DNA of 64,000 bases from Pseudooceanicola lipolyticus (GTDB taxonomy: Bacteria > Pseudomonadota > Alphaproteobacteria > Rhodobacterales > Rhodobacteraceae). The position numbers and the translations under genes were made by a program. Where the stretch lies: assembly GCF_002786325.1 (NCBI RefSeq), contig NZ_PGTB01000009.1:1-64000 (forward strand), written 5' to 3'. The notes below the pieces were generated by a model that saw only the letters and a program-made list of their open reading frames with translations, was not told the DNA's origin and searched no databases. This document shows, in pieces, positions 46,070 to 54,942 of this stretch. The stretch's first letter is position 1; the number at the start of each line of letters is the position of its first letter.

Positions 46070-46507
46070 TTAGTTTTTGACAGAGGATTGGGTTTCGATC
46101 AGCGCTCGGATCCCGGCTTCGGCGACCTCGAGATCCTGGGCTGGAGTCCCGGAACTGACGCCGATGCCGCCGACAACCTCGCCGTCAATGCGGATCGGCA
46201 GTCCGCCGGCGATCACCATCATCCGCCCGCCAAGGGCGGATGCAATCCCATGGGCCGGCTGGCCCGGCTGGTTTGCCTCGCCAAGTTCGTGCGTGCCCTT
46301 TCGGATTCCGGTTGCCGTAAAGCTTTTGTCGATGGCGAGCGTGATGCTGGGGATTTTTCCGCCATCCATCCGCTCGAAGGCCAGCAGATTGCTGCTTTCA
46401 TCGGTAACGGCGATACACATGGGTACACCGATTTCTTCGGCCTTGGCCTTCGCCCCATCGATCAACAAGCGTGCGTCCTTCACATCGAGCCGTTTGATGG
46501 TCAGCAT
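46070..46507 (-). CDS. GlcG/HbpS family protein (DUF336)
   Basis: 145 residues, one GlcG/HbpS domain: AKAEEIGVPMCIAVTDESSNLLAFERMDG (partial) at the N terminus and the Gly-rich GGLPIRIDGEVVGGIGVSSG near the end. Members bind haem or small ligands in some bacteria, and many sit next to catabolic oxidoreductases without a known role. It lies between dctM and the hydroxyacid dehydrogenase. Confidence 0.88.
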   Translation of the reverse strand: MLTIKRLDVKDARLLIDGAKAKAEEIGVPMCIAVTDESSNLLAFERMDGGKIPSITLAIDKSFTATGIRKGTHELGEANQPGQPAHGIASALGGRMMVIAGGLPIRIDGEVVGGIGVSSGTPAQDLEVAEAGIRALIETQSSVKN

Positions 46508-46558
46508 TCTTGTTCTCCTTGGTCGGCCAACCCTGCCGGCGGGCCCCGATATCGGGGC

Positions 46559-47842
46559 CTAGGGCATGATCAGGTAGGGTAGGGTCAGCGAGATCGCCGG
46601 GACGAAGGTGATCAGCATCAGCGCCACGAAGATTGCCAGGTAAAACGGCCAGATCGTGCGCACCGCTTTTTCCATCGGCAATTTACCCACCGCACAGCCG
46701 ACGAACAGGCAAGTGCCCACGGGCGGGGTGCACAGACCAAGCCCAAGGTTCACCAGCAGGATCATGCCAAACTGCAGGGGGTCGATGCCCAGGGTGTTCA
46801 TCACCGGCAGAAAGATCGGCGTGCAGATCAAAATGAGTGCCGCCATGTCCATGATCATTCCCAAGATCAACAGCACGGCATTGATCATCAGCAGGATCAT
46901 GATCGGGTTTTCGGTGACCGACAGCAGGAAGTCGACGGTCTTGTCCGGCACCCGGTAAAAGGTCAGCATATAGGCAAACGCACCCGCGCAGGCGATCAGG
47001 ATTGTCACCATCGAGGTGGTGCGCACCGACGAGATCACGGCGGTCTTGAACTTTTCCCAGGTGAGGTTCCGATAGACCAGCAGGGTGATCACCAAGGCAT
47101 ACATGGCGCCAAAGGCCCCGGATTCGGTGACGGTAAAGATGCCCGACAGCACGCCGCCAACGATGATCACGGCCGTCAACAGGCCGGGAATGGCTGCGGC
47201 AAAGGCTACGGCCAGCGCGGCAAAACCGGGGAATTTCTCGGCCCGATAGCCCCGTTTCACGGCCACGACATAGGCGGCGACGGCCAGGCAGATGCACATC
47301 AGCACACCGGGCACGACGCCGGCGATAAACAGCTTGGAGATCGACACCGCGCCGCCGGTGGCCAGCGCGAAGATGATCATGTTGTGACTGGGGGGAATGA
47401 TGATCCCGGCAATCGACGAGGTCACGGTGACGTTCACCGCATAGTCGGCGTCATATCCCTTGTCTTTCATAACCGGGATCAGGATCGATCCCAGCGCCGA
47501 GATATCCGCAATTGCCGAGCCGGAAATACCGCCGAACAGCATCGACGAGAACACGTTGACGATGCCGAGCCCGCCGCGCACCGCGCCCACAGCGGCCTGG
47601 GCAAACCGGACCAGCCGCTGTGCGATGCCGCCGTGGAACATCAATTCACCGGCGAAGATGAAAAAGGGGATCGCCATGAACGCGTAGACGTTGATGCCCG
47701 CGACGATGCGCTGGAAGCCGACAAACAGCGGCAGCCCTTCGAACCAGAAAGCGGCAATCGCGGAGATGCCCAATGCAAAGGCAACCGGGACCCCGATGAC
47801 GAGACAAAAGGCAAAGGCCCCGAAAAGTAGCAACAGTCCCAT
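46559..47842 (-). CDS. dctM: TRAP transporter large membrane subunit (sugar-acid block)
   Basis: 427 residues, normal DctM length (no insertion, unlike the copy at 15682). Multiple helices; SSMLFGGISGSAIADISALGSI and LGLCTPPVGTCLFVGCAVGK are the characteristic DctM segments. Probably the sodium-coupled channel for the substrate bound by the DctP at 48449-49429. Confidence 0.93.
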   Translation of the reverse strand: MGLLLLFGAFAFCLVIGVPVAFALGISAIAAFWFEGLPLFVGFQRIVAGINVYAFMAIPFFIFAGELMFHGGIAQRLVRFAQAAVGAVRGGLGIVNVFSSMLFGGISGSAIADISALGSILIPVMKDKGYDADYAVNVTVTSSIAGIIIPPSHNMIIFALATGGAVSISKLFIAGVVPGVLMCICLAVAAYVVAVKRGYRAEKFPGFAALAVAFAAAIPGLLTAVIIVGGVLSGIFTVTESGAFGAMYALVITLLVYRNLTWEKFKTAVISSVRTTSMVTILIACAGAFAYMLTFYRVPDKTVDFLLSVTENPIMILLMINAVLLILGMIMDMAALILICTPIFLPVMNTLGIDPLQFGMILLVNLGLGLCTPPVGTCLFVGCAVGKLPMEKAVRTIWPFYLAIFVALMLITFVPAISLTLPYLIMP

Positions 47843-47845
47843 TTC

Positions 47846-48376
47846 TTAACCTTCTATGTGGTCTTGGCGTGCGTCACGCCCCAGGACCAGGCGGATCAGG
47901 TGGCCGACAGAGAACAGGAAAACCAGCGCCCCGCAGATGGTCAGCGGCAGCGAACGCAGCCCCTCGGACCACTGGATCAGCGGGATCAGCGTCTTCCATT
48001 TGAAAATCGTCAATTCGGTGCCGTACCAGAACATCATGGCGCCGAAGGTCGCCAGAAGCAGATCGGTTGCGAAGACAAAGACGGTGCGCACCCAGTCGGG
48101 CACCAAGGCCCGAAACAGGACCACCGACAGGTGGTGGTCTTGATGCACGCCGACCGCCGCACCCAGAAACGCAATCACCATGACCAGGAGCAGAGATACC
48201 TGTTCCACCCAGGTCGGCGTGTCGTTCAGGACGTAGCGGCCGAAAACCAGCCAGGCAAAGATCGCTGTCATCACGACCAGCGACAGACCGGCCAGGAACA
48301 GACAAAGCTTGGCGATCAGGTCATAGACCCAGTCCATCGCCCGCAGAAATGCCGGAGGTACAGTGGTATCTCGCAT
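47846..48376 (-). CDS. dctQ: TRAP transporter small membrane subunit (sugar-acid block)
   Basis: 176 residues with four predicted helices; the pattern FGRYVLNDTPTWVEQVSLLL and the charged AVGVHQDHHLSV loop are those of DctQ. Three bases separate it from dctM. Confidence 0.9.
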   Translation of the reverse strand: MRDTTVPPAFLRAMDWVYDLIAKLCLFLAGLSLVVMTAIFAWLVFGRYVLNDTPTWVEQVSLLLVMVIAFLGAAVGVHQDHHLSVVLFRALVPDWVRTVFVFATDLLLATFGAMMFWYGTELTIFKWKTLIPLIQWSEGLRSLPLTICGALVFLFSVGHLIRLVLGRDARQDHIEG

Positions 48377-48395
48377 AATCTCCCCCCTTTGATGA

Positions 48396-48426
48396 AACGC
48401 TCGGAACCCGAGTGGCGCCGAGCGTT
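48396..48426 (-). promoter_or_regulatory. Stem-loop between dctP and dctQ (sugar-acid block)
   Basis: AACGCTCGG (48396-48404) and CCGAGCGTT (48418-48426) form a perfect 9-bp stem with a 13-nt loop, 22 bases after the dctP stop. The fourth case in this window of a hairpin right after a binding-protein gene. Confidence 0.6.
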
Positions 48427-48448
48427 CAGTTGTTGTTGCGACGCGAGA

Positions 48449-49429
48449 TCACTCGGTCGATTGAGCCAGTTCCACCAGCGTTTTCATGTCCGGATTGGCG
48501 GCAAGGTACTCGTCGTAGACCGATGTCATTGCGGCCTGGAACGGGGACTTGTCGGCGATCTCGGTAACAACGATGCCAGCGGCTTCGACATCCGCCCGCG
48601 CCTTGTCAGAATCGACGGCCCACAGCTCGCGCTGGTACAGGGCGGCTTCTTCAGCCGCGGCGCGCACCGCGCTTTGCAGCTCGGGCGAAAGCGCGTTGAA
48701 CTTGGTGGTGTTCACGCAGATGCATTCGGGAATGATCAGGTGTTCTGACAGCGAATAGTGGCTGGTCACCTCGTAGTGGCCCACGTTCTTGAACGACGGG
48801 AAGTTGTTCTCCGCACCGTCCACGACGCCGGTCTTCAGCGCCTGCTGCACTTCCGAGAACGCCATCGGTGAAGGGTTGCCGCCCATGGCCGAAATCATCG
48901 CCGTGTACAGGTCATTGTTCATGACGCGGATTTTCAGGCCCTCAACATCTGCAGGCGTGCTGATCGCCTTTTGCGCATAGAACGAACGCGCCCCGGCGTC
49001 GATCCAGGCAATCGGCAGCAAACCGGCTTCGCCCATGGCGTCGGCGATGATGTCACCTGCTTCGCCTTCGAGAACGCGGAACATGTGCGGCACGCTTTTG
49101 AAGATGAACGGCAGGGAAACCAGGTTGGCTTCTTTCACCATCGGGCCAATCGGGCCAAGGTTGAAGTTGCCGACTTCGATCGCGCCGATGCGGACCTGCT
49201 CCAGAGCGTCGGGCTGCGAGCCCAGAACGCCGCCGTGGAACACATCGACCGTCACTTCGCCATCCGTTTTCTCGGCGACCAGTTCAGCGAAACGATCCAT
49301 CGCAGCGGTATTGGGGTGGCCATCGTGGTGGATGTTCCACGCGCGCCAGTTCTCAGCCGCGGCCGAGCCGGCAACCAGGGTAAACGCCGTGGCTGCGGCG
49401 AAAATTGATTTGGAAATGTCAAAGCTCAT
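48449..49429 (-). CDS. dctP: TRAP transporter substrate-binding protein (sugar-acid block)
   Basis: 326 residues. Signal peptide ending at GSAAAENWRAWN; conserved DctP segments VEGLKIRVMNNDLYTAMISA and ALKTGVVDGAENN. The Arg in KIRVMNN is the carboxylate-binding position. Its substrate is probably a sugar acid, from context. First gene of the minus-strand operon, divergent from the GntR gene. Confidence 0.92.
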   Translation of the reverse strand: MSFDISKSIFAAATAFTLVAGSAAAENWRAWNIHHDGHPNTAAMDRFAELVAEKTDGEVTVDVFHGGVLGSQPDALEQVRIGAIEVGNFNLGPIGPMVKEANLVSLPFIFKSVPHMFRVLEGEAGDIIADAMGEAGLLPIAWIDAGARSFYAQKAISTPADVEGLKIRVMNNDLYTAMISAMGGNPSPMAFSEVQQALKTGVVDGAENNFPSFKNVGHYEVTSHYSLSEHLIIPECICVNTTKFNALSPELQSAVRAAAEEAALYQRELWAVDSDKARADVEAAGIVVTEIADKSPFQAAMTSVYDEYLAANPDMKTLVELAQSTE

Positions 49430-49542
49430 TGGGTTCCTCCCGTGTGTCTATGCAACAGCTCCCGGCGCTCGGAGACCTGAAGAGACGGCGGCCACTACGC
49501 ATGGCACAAACCCCAAGCCCGGATTCGTTGCTGACAAGCAAG

Positions 49543-49556
49543 GGACACTAGTATCC
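49543..49556. promoter_or_regulatory. ACTAGT-centred inverted repeat in the dctP/GntR intergenic region
   Basis: GGACACTAGTATCC, 12 of 14 bases symmetric, lies 114 bases upstream of the dctP ATG and 193 bases upstream of the GntR ATG. A TTGACT hexamer on the minus strand (49563-49568) just upstream could be the -35 of the TRAP promoter, which would put the repeat in the -10 area. Confidence 0.5.
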
Positions 49557-49749
49557 AAGTTTAGTCAATAGTAGACTTCTAGGATCCCAGTATGTTAGCA
49601 CTATGAAGCCGCCATCCTGGCCGGATTTTCGTAAACGGTTCAGCGTGAGAGGATCCGAACAATGGCTCATCGGCCGCTCTGCCTGGATGCGTATCTGCCG
49701 GAGATTGTTTTCAACTGCCGGATAATAAAAAGAAAAGGCAACGCCAGAC

Positions 49750-50439
49750 ATGAGCCAGATGCAAGAACCCTTAGAGCCCCGAGTCCGGCGCACAACCACC
49801 GACGACGTCTATGAGAAATTGCACGAAGAGATCGTGTCGCTCAAAGTTCTGCCTGGCACCAAACTGTCCGAATCCGAAGTTGGCCGGCGATTCGGTGTTT
49901 CCCGACAACCCGTGCGCAAGGCGTTTACCCGGTTGGGGAACGAGGAATTGCTGCTCATCCGCCCGCAGAAAGCAACGCAGGTGCGCGGTTTTTCGATGGA
50001 GCGCATCGCGCATGCTCGCTTCGTGCGGCTGTCGGTCGAGTTGGAGGTGGTCCGCTGTGCCTGCGAGACCTGGTCACGCGAAAATCAGGCCATCCTCGAG
50101 GAAAACCTGAATCGGCAAAAACAGGCCAAAGAAGCGGGAGACATGCCAAGATTCCACGCGTTGGACTATGAATTCCATCGCCTGATCTGCGAACTCAGCG
50201 GCAAGCCACTGGCATTCGAAGCGGTCCAGGGGTGCAAGCAGAAGGTCGACCGGCTGTGTATGCTCGGGCTGGCCCGGGACCAAGAGGCCGCAGCGGTTCT
50301 GGCCGATCACCGTGACCTGGCCGATTGCATCGGATCGGGCGATTTGGACAAGGCGCGACACACCATCCGGCGTCACCTCACCCGATTGGATGCAACGATC
50401 GAACTCATTCACGAGACCCACCCGGACTATTTCGAATAG
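49750..50439 (+). CDS. GntR-family (FCD) transcriptional regulator, copy 1
   Basis: 229 residues. N-terminal GntR winged helix (KLHEEIVSLKVLPGTKLSES, VGRRFGVSRQPVRKAFTRL) and an all-helical FCD ligand domain with conserved Asp/His metal ligands (DYEFHRLICELSG; a late ADHRDLADCI). Strongly similar over its length to the second GntR at 53857. Divergent from dctP, so probably the repressor of the TRAP operon. Confidence 0.92.
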   Translation: MSQMQEPLEPRVRRTTTDDVYEKLHEEIVSLKVLPGTKLSESEVGRRFGVSRQPVRKAFTRLGNEELLLIRPQKATQVRGFSMERIAHARFVRLSVELEVVRCACETWSRENQAILEENLNRQKQAKEAGDMPRFHALDYEFHRLICELSGKPLAFEAVQGCKQKVDRLCMLGLARDQEAAAVLADHRDLADCIGSGDLDKARHTIRRHLTRLDATIELIHETHPDYFE

Positions 50440-50556
50440 CCGGGCCTCCCGGACACCATCTGACGAGCGGCAACCTGCGCGGCGGCTTGAAAGAGAGTGC
50501 GGCACGCTTTTGGCGTTCAGACCCGGCGCAGTTGCCGCCACGCCCCGCGGACGGGC

Positions 50557-51438
50557 CTAGCCCTTGAACCGGGCCTGCGGCACACCCTTGATGCCCAGAC
50601 CGGTAATCGCGAACAGGCTGCCTGCCTCGGGCTGCGCCTCGCGCTGCGTGACAGACTGCCCCAGCGAGGTGAAGAACAGGATGTCGAGGTTTTTGCCGCC
50701 GAACATCGGTTTGGTCGGTTTTTCGACCGGCACCTCCACTGTCTCCAAGATCTCGCCTTTTGGCGAGAACCGACGCAGGCACCAGCCCTCGATCGCGGCC
50801 TGCCAATAGCAGCCATCGGCATCCACCGTACCTCCATCGGGGCGCCCTTTGGCCTGCCTTGTATCAAAAAACAGCTCCGGCTCGCCCGGTGTTCCTGTAT
50901 CGCCGTCATAGTCGCAGGCCCAGATCGTCCGTACCTTCGGGTTGCTGTCCGACAGATACATGCGCGAGCCGTCGGGCGAGAAAGCCAGACCGTTGGTCGT
51001 CCAGAACCCGTCTTTCCACTTCGAAACGGACAGGTTCGTATCCAGCCGGTAGAAGGCGCCGCAGGGTTCCGGGGTGCCCATGTCCTTCATTGTCCCGGCC
51101 CAGAAACGCCCCTGCGGATCGGTTCCGCCGTCGTTAAAGCGGCTCTCGGGCAGGTGTGCCTCTGGATCGCCGATATGTTCGCGCGCGCCGTTTTCGGGAT
51201 CAAAGAACCAAAAGCCGGACTTGGCCGCGATGACCAGGCCGCCCTTTTCGCGACGGGCGATACAGCCCACCGGTTCGCCAAAGTCAAAGGTGTCGTTGGC
51301 GCCGGTTTCCGGGTCGAAGCGATGGATCAGGCCATGCGGGATATCCACCCACCACAGTCTTTGGTCGCCAACATCCCAGACCGCCCCTTCGCCAATAGCG
51401 GATCGTGTGGGGGCAACGCAGGTGATTTCGATGGGCAT
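50557..51438 (-). CDS. SMP-30/gluconolactonase/LRE family lactonase
   Basis: 293 residues, six-bladed beta-propeller. The first metal ligand is in IGEGAVWD (Glu17), then RFNDGGTDPQGRFWAGTM, TTNGLAFSPDG and the acidic TVDADGCYW. These enzymes hydrolyse aldonolactones to aldonates with a divalent cation. It fits between the SDR dehydrogenase (sugar to lactone) and the IlvD/Edd dehydratase (aldonate to 2-keto-3-deoxyaldonate). Confidence 0.92.
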   Translation of the reverse strand: MPIEITCVAPTRSAIGEGAVWDVGDQRLWWVDIPHGLIHRFDPETGANDTFDFGEPVGCIARREKGGLVIAAKSGFWFFDPENGAREHIGDPEAHLPESRFNDGGTDPQGRFWAGTMKDMGTPEPCGAFYRLDTNLSVSKWKDGFWTTNGLAFSPDGSRMYLSDSNPKVRTIWACDYDGDTGTPGEPELFFDTRQAKGRPDGGTVDADGCYWQAAIEGWCLRRFSPKGEILETVEVPVEKPTKPMFGGKNLDILFFTSLGQSVTQREAQPEAGSLFAITGLGIKGVPQARFKG

Positions 51439-51692
51439 GATGGCGGTTCCTTCGCATGCGGCCCGGGTATCGGGCAGAGTGCCGGGCGGATTTCCGATTG
51501 TGATGCGAATTGATCCGCGCCGTCCAGATCAGGAATCGCCATCGCCAACACCATGGGATCGCCGCACCTGTTCAGAAGCCGGGCAGGGCCCGCGGTGCTG
51601 GCCGTTGTTTAAGGGTGAAAATTTGCGGCGCCCAAGAACACCGCATCGACAGGTTCTGGTGCGGAACGGTCGATTCCCCGTTTCGGGCAGGG
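51439..51692. other. Gap between lactonase and kinase genes
   Basis: 254 non-coding bases between two genes of the same strand. It may hold a separate lactonase promoter. No clear regulatory repeat was seen. Confidence 0.4.
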
Positions 51693-52610
51693 TCAGGCAA
51701 GCTGGTCCAGAAATTCCAGGCTGATCGGGACCAACGCCCCTTTGCCCTGCACGACCTGACCGGCCAGGCTGCAAGCCTGTTCGATAGAGGTATTGATCGG
51801 CAGTTCAGCGGCTAGCCCGGCAAAAATCGCGGCGTTAAAGCTGTCCCCTGCGGCGGTGGTATCCACAACAGAAGTCAGAGGGCGAACCGAGACCGATCCG
51901 TCGGTCCCGGCGTCGCGGTAAAGCACCGGGTCCGAGCCATTCTTGACAATGACGGTGCCGGCGCCCGCCTTGGAATAGCGTTCAAGTGTGGCCTCGGCAT
52001 CGCTGTCACCGAACCAGCGCGCTTCGTCCTCAAAGGAGGGCAAGGCAATGTCGCAACAGGCGGCGGCGTGCATGATGGTTTCCGTCATCTGGGCAGGGCT
52101 GTCCCAGAGGTGAACGCGCAGGTTGGGATCAAACGCCACCCGTTTGCCGGCCCTGCGCGCGTTCTGCATGGCGCCGAGCAGGGTGGCGCGGCCCTGCGCG
52201 TCCAGAATGGCCAATGTGATCCCCGAGACATAGACCAGTTCGGCGCTGGCAATGGCCGCATCCAGCGCGCTGGCGTCCCGCGCCAGAAGGCGCGCGGCGG
52301 ATTGACCGCGCCAGTACGAGAAACTGCGCTCGCCATTGTCGAGGGAAATCATGTACAGCCCGACAGACTTGCCCGGCAGCATCTGGATATGGCGGGTGTC
52401 GATACCGCCATCGGCGATCACCTGAACCATGCGGGTTGACAGTGCATCATCCCCGACTGCCGTGAAATACGACACCTCCGCCTTCGACGACAGCATCGCC
52501 AGATACCACGCCGTGTTGAAGGTGTCTCCGGCAAAGCCCAGCCGGAATTCGTCCGGCTGGGTGCCCGGGGCCATTTCGGCCATGCATTCGCCAATCGCGA
52601 GTACGCGCAT
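51693..52610 (-). CDS. kdgK: PfkB-family 2-dehydro-3-deoxygluconokinase
   Basis: 305 residues. Ribokinase-fold sugar kinase: N-terminal GECMAEMAPG and the GDTFNTAWYLA motif near residue 30, and the C-terminal PfkB signature VVDTTAAGDSFNAA with the catalytic Asp. The N-terminal pattern is that of KDG kinases, which phosphorylate 2-keto-3-deoxygluconate for the Entner-Doudoroff aldolase. The start 52610 lies 28 bases after the SDR stop. Confidence 0.87.
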   Translation of the reverse strand: MRVLAIGECMAEMAPGTQPDEFRLGFAGDTFNTAWYLAMLSSKAEVSYFTAVGDDALSTRMVQVIADGGIDTRHIQMLPGKSVGLYMISLDNGERSFSYWRGQSAARLLARDASALDAAIASAELVYVSGITLAILDAQGRATLLGAMQNARRAGKRVAFDPNLRVHLWDSPAQMTETIMHAAACCDIALPSFEDEARWFGDSDAEATLERYSKAGAGTVIVKNGSDPVLYRDAGTDGSVSVRPLTSVVDTTAAGDSFNAAIFAGLAAELPINTSIEQACSLAGQVVQGKGALVPISLEFLDQLA

Positions 52611-52638
52611 GATAGGGCTCCGGTCAGGGTTGCGGGCG

Positions 52639-53382
52639 TTACGAGAACAGCATCCCGCCATTGATGTCGACATTTGCCCCAGTGATGTAGGCGGCATCGT
52701 CCGAGGCCAGGAAAGCCACCAGATTGGCGGTATCCTCGGAGGTGCCTTGCCGTTTCAGCGGCGCGGCGGCCTCAAGCCCGCGGCGACCGGCATCCGGGGT
52801 GTGGATGTTGTGAAAGTCGGTGTCGATCATGCCGGGGCACAGCGCGTTCACGCGGATATCGGGGCCCAGTTCCTTGGCCAATCCGCGCGTCATGGTCATG
52901 ACCGCGCCTTTCGATGTGCCATAGGCGACCGCACCGGCGCCGCCACCATCGCGGCCCGCCTGGCTGGCCAGATTGACGATCGCGCCCTTGGTCATGTGCG
53001 GCAGGCAGGCTTTGATCATCAGGAAGGTGCTGGTCAGGTTCAGATCCATCACCGCCTGCCAATGTTCCAGCGACATTTCCGCAATGGTCTTGCGGGCGAT
53101 CAGACCGCCGGCGTTGTTCACCAGAATATCGACACCGCCAAAGGTTTCGACCGCTTTGGACACCAGCGCCTCGACATCTTCGGGTTTGTTCAGATCGCCC
53201 TGAACGGCAATCGCCTTGCCGCCCTGCTGTTCAATCTTGGCGACGGTGGCCTCGGCCCCGGTGCTGCTGGCGAAATAGTTGATCACCAGATTGGCGCCCT
53301 CGGACGCCAGCTTGATCGCGCAGGCGCTCCCGATGTCGCGGCCGCCGCCGGTGACAATTGCTGTTTTTCCTTTGAGTTTCAT
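52639..53382 (-). CDS. Short-chain dehydrogenase/reductase (sugar dehydrogenase-like)
   Basis: 247 residues from ATG 53382 (TTG at 53391 possible). Cofactor motif [17 protein letters not shown], and the catalytic Ser-Tyr-Lys ([11 protein letters not shown] and YGTSK). The C-terminal [15 protein letters not shown] is the classic SDR end. Its place in the cluster suggests oxidation of a free sugar to its lactone or a related keto/alcohol step. First gene of the operon, divergent from the GntR gene. Confidence 0.88.
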   Translation of the reverse strand: MKLKGKTAIVTGGGRDIGSACAIKLASEGANLVINYFASSTGAEATVAKIEQQGGKAIAVQGDLNKPEDVEALVSKAVETFGGVDILVNNAGGLIARKTIAEMSLEHWQAVMDLNLTSTFLMIKACLPHMTKGAIVNLASQAGRDGGGAGAVAYGTSKGAVMTMTRGLAKELGPDIRVNALCPGMIDTDFHNIHTPDAGRRGLEAAAPLKRQGTSEDTANLVAFLASDDAAYITGANVDINGGMLFS

Positions 53383-53856
53383 CGTTCGCAACCACTTGCT
53401 TTTGGGTTTCAGTTTTGTCGTCGTCGTTTGCCGGTGTCACAACGCAGCCAGAGTATTCCGGCATATCGCCGTCGCCACCGGCCCGGCGACCCTGCGCTGC
53501 GTCCCGAGTGCGCCACAGCCGGACCATCCGACTCGCGCCACAAACTGGTTTTGCCGGTCCAGCGGATCGATCCCGCCGACACCGTGAGTGGGCCGCAGGT
53601 CTGTACGGGTCCTATTAGAACAATGCCAGACATCCCCTCCCACTTTCCGCATCGTCTTCCCGTGACACCTTGGTTCCGGGGGCCGATTCGAGATGGCTTG
53701 ATCTGGGATACTAGTAAATTATCTGGTGTACTAGTCTAAATTTTAGTGGTCAACCATCAGAACCGCGTGTTATCAAGCCTAGCGCGTCAAATTCGCATGA
53801 TGCGCCGCATGGCTTGCGCGGCGCCCGCGGATGGATGCCGTTGCAGGAGAAAAGCG
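53383..53856. other. Divergent promoter region between the SDR gene and GntR copy 2
   Basis: 474 bases. The right-hand third is AT-rich and has the two ACTAGT repeats at 53710-53735; the remainder shows no real gene. Confidence 0.45.
53710..53735. promoter_or_regulatory. Two ACTAGT motifs one double helical turn pair apart
   Basis: ATACTAGTAAAT and GTACTAGTCTAAA carry ACTAGT at 53710-53715 and 53730-53735, 20 bases centre to centre, about two helical turns. Same core as the single copy at 49547-49552 upstream of the other GntR-controlled operon. Candidate operators of the FCD-GntR regulators. Confidence 0.55.
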
Positions 53857-54549
53857 ATGGTGCAGCCGGCACAATTTGGGGATCGACGAACAAGCGTCGA
53901 TGACATCTTCGATTTCCTTTACGAGGAAATCAGTGACCTGCGCCTGCGCCCGGGTGACAAGATTTCAGAAGCCGATATCGCCGCCCGGTTCGGTGTGTCA
54001 CGCCAGCCGGTGCGCGACGCGTTCAGCCGGCTGGCCAATATCGATCTGCTGCTGATCCGTCCGCAGCGCGCCACCGAGGTCAAGCGCTTTTCCATGCGAG
54101 AGATCGAGAAGTCGCGCTTTGTCCGCGCCTCGGTTGAAATGGAGGTGCTGCGCCGCGCTGCCAAGCTGTGCGACGCGGAGAATGCGGCGCAGCTGGATGC
54201 CGCGCTGGAGCGGCAGCAGGCCGTCTTGGAGGCCGGCGATTTCGATGCCTTCGGCGCCCTCGACTACGAGTTCCACAGGACGCTTTGCGAGATTGCCCAG
54301 GTCGATTTTGCCTTTGATGTGATCACGGCCGAGAAGTCCAAGGTGGATCGTCTGTGCGTGTTGGGCCTGGCCAAGGAATCCCGCATGCCCGAACTGGTGG
54401 AGGACCACCGTGCCATCGCCGAGGCGGTCAAGGCGCATGATGCGGAACGGGCCGTTGCCGCCGGCATACTGCACCTGTCGCGTCTGGATGAAACCATCGA
54501 GCGCATATCGTCGAACAACGCCAATTACTTCGAACCGGAAGGCCGCTGA
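53857..54549 (+). CDS. GntR-family (FCD) transcriptional regulator, copy 2
   Basis: 230 residues from ATG 53857, preceded by AGGAGA; a longer frame to 53746 adds an Arg/Cys-rich leader without support. GntR winged helix (IAARFGVSRQPVRDAFSRLA) and FCD domain (LDYEFHRTLCEIA, VEDHRAIAEAV). Paralogue of the regulator at 49750: both share, for example, RPQ-ATEV-like and KVDRLC-LGLA segments. Probably controls the SDR-kinase-lactonase genes. Confidence 0.92.
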   Translation: MVQPAQFGDRRTSVDDIFDFLYEEISDLRLRPGDKISEADIAARFGVSRQPVRDAFSRLANIDLLLIRPQRATEVKRFSMREIEKSRFVRASVEMEVLRRAAKLCDAENAAQLDAALERQQAVLEAGDFDAFGALDYEFHRTLCEIAQVDFAFDVITAEKSKVDRLCVLGLAKESRMPELVEDHRAIAEAVKAHDAERAVAAGILHLSRLDETIERISSNNANYFEPEGR

Positions 54550-54942
54550 CCAACCCCGCCGGGCGATCCGGGCTCAGCCTTCCTGCCGGGGCAATGAGCA
54601 TGACGGGCGGGCGCAACTTTCAGCTTCCAGAGTGATTGCAGGCACCCGTGCCTTGGGCCACCGGTGCCCCGACCCAGAGGGGCGCTCTGTGCCGGGTCGA
54701 AGCGGTACGGCGACGGCGCAAGAAACGGCGAAATCATTCTCATCCACAGGGACGCCGCCAAGGCGCTGAACGGCCACCGCAACACAGGTTGGCCCGTGGT
54801 TCTGCGCGCTGCAAGAGCGCGGATTGATTGGACGCAAGAGATGCGTTGTCGCCATGACCTGCAAAGCGGTAGGTGCTTAACAGCTTAGGTAATTTTCACG
54901 AATCGAGATAGACTGACGCTCGCCAATTAGGGGGGGCTTCAC
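54550..54942. other. Intergenic region without a recognised gene
   Basis: 393 bases between GntR copy 2 and the VPLPA-CTERM gene. No convincing protein, RNA or repeat; it presumably contains the promoter of the gene that follows. Confidence 0.45.
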
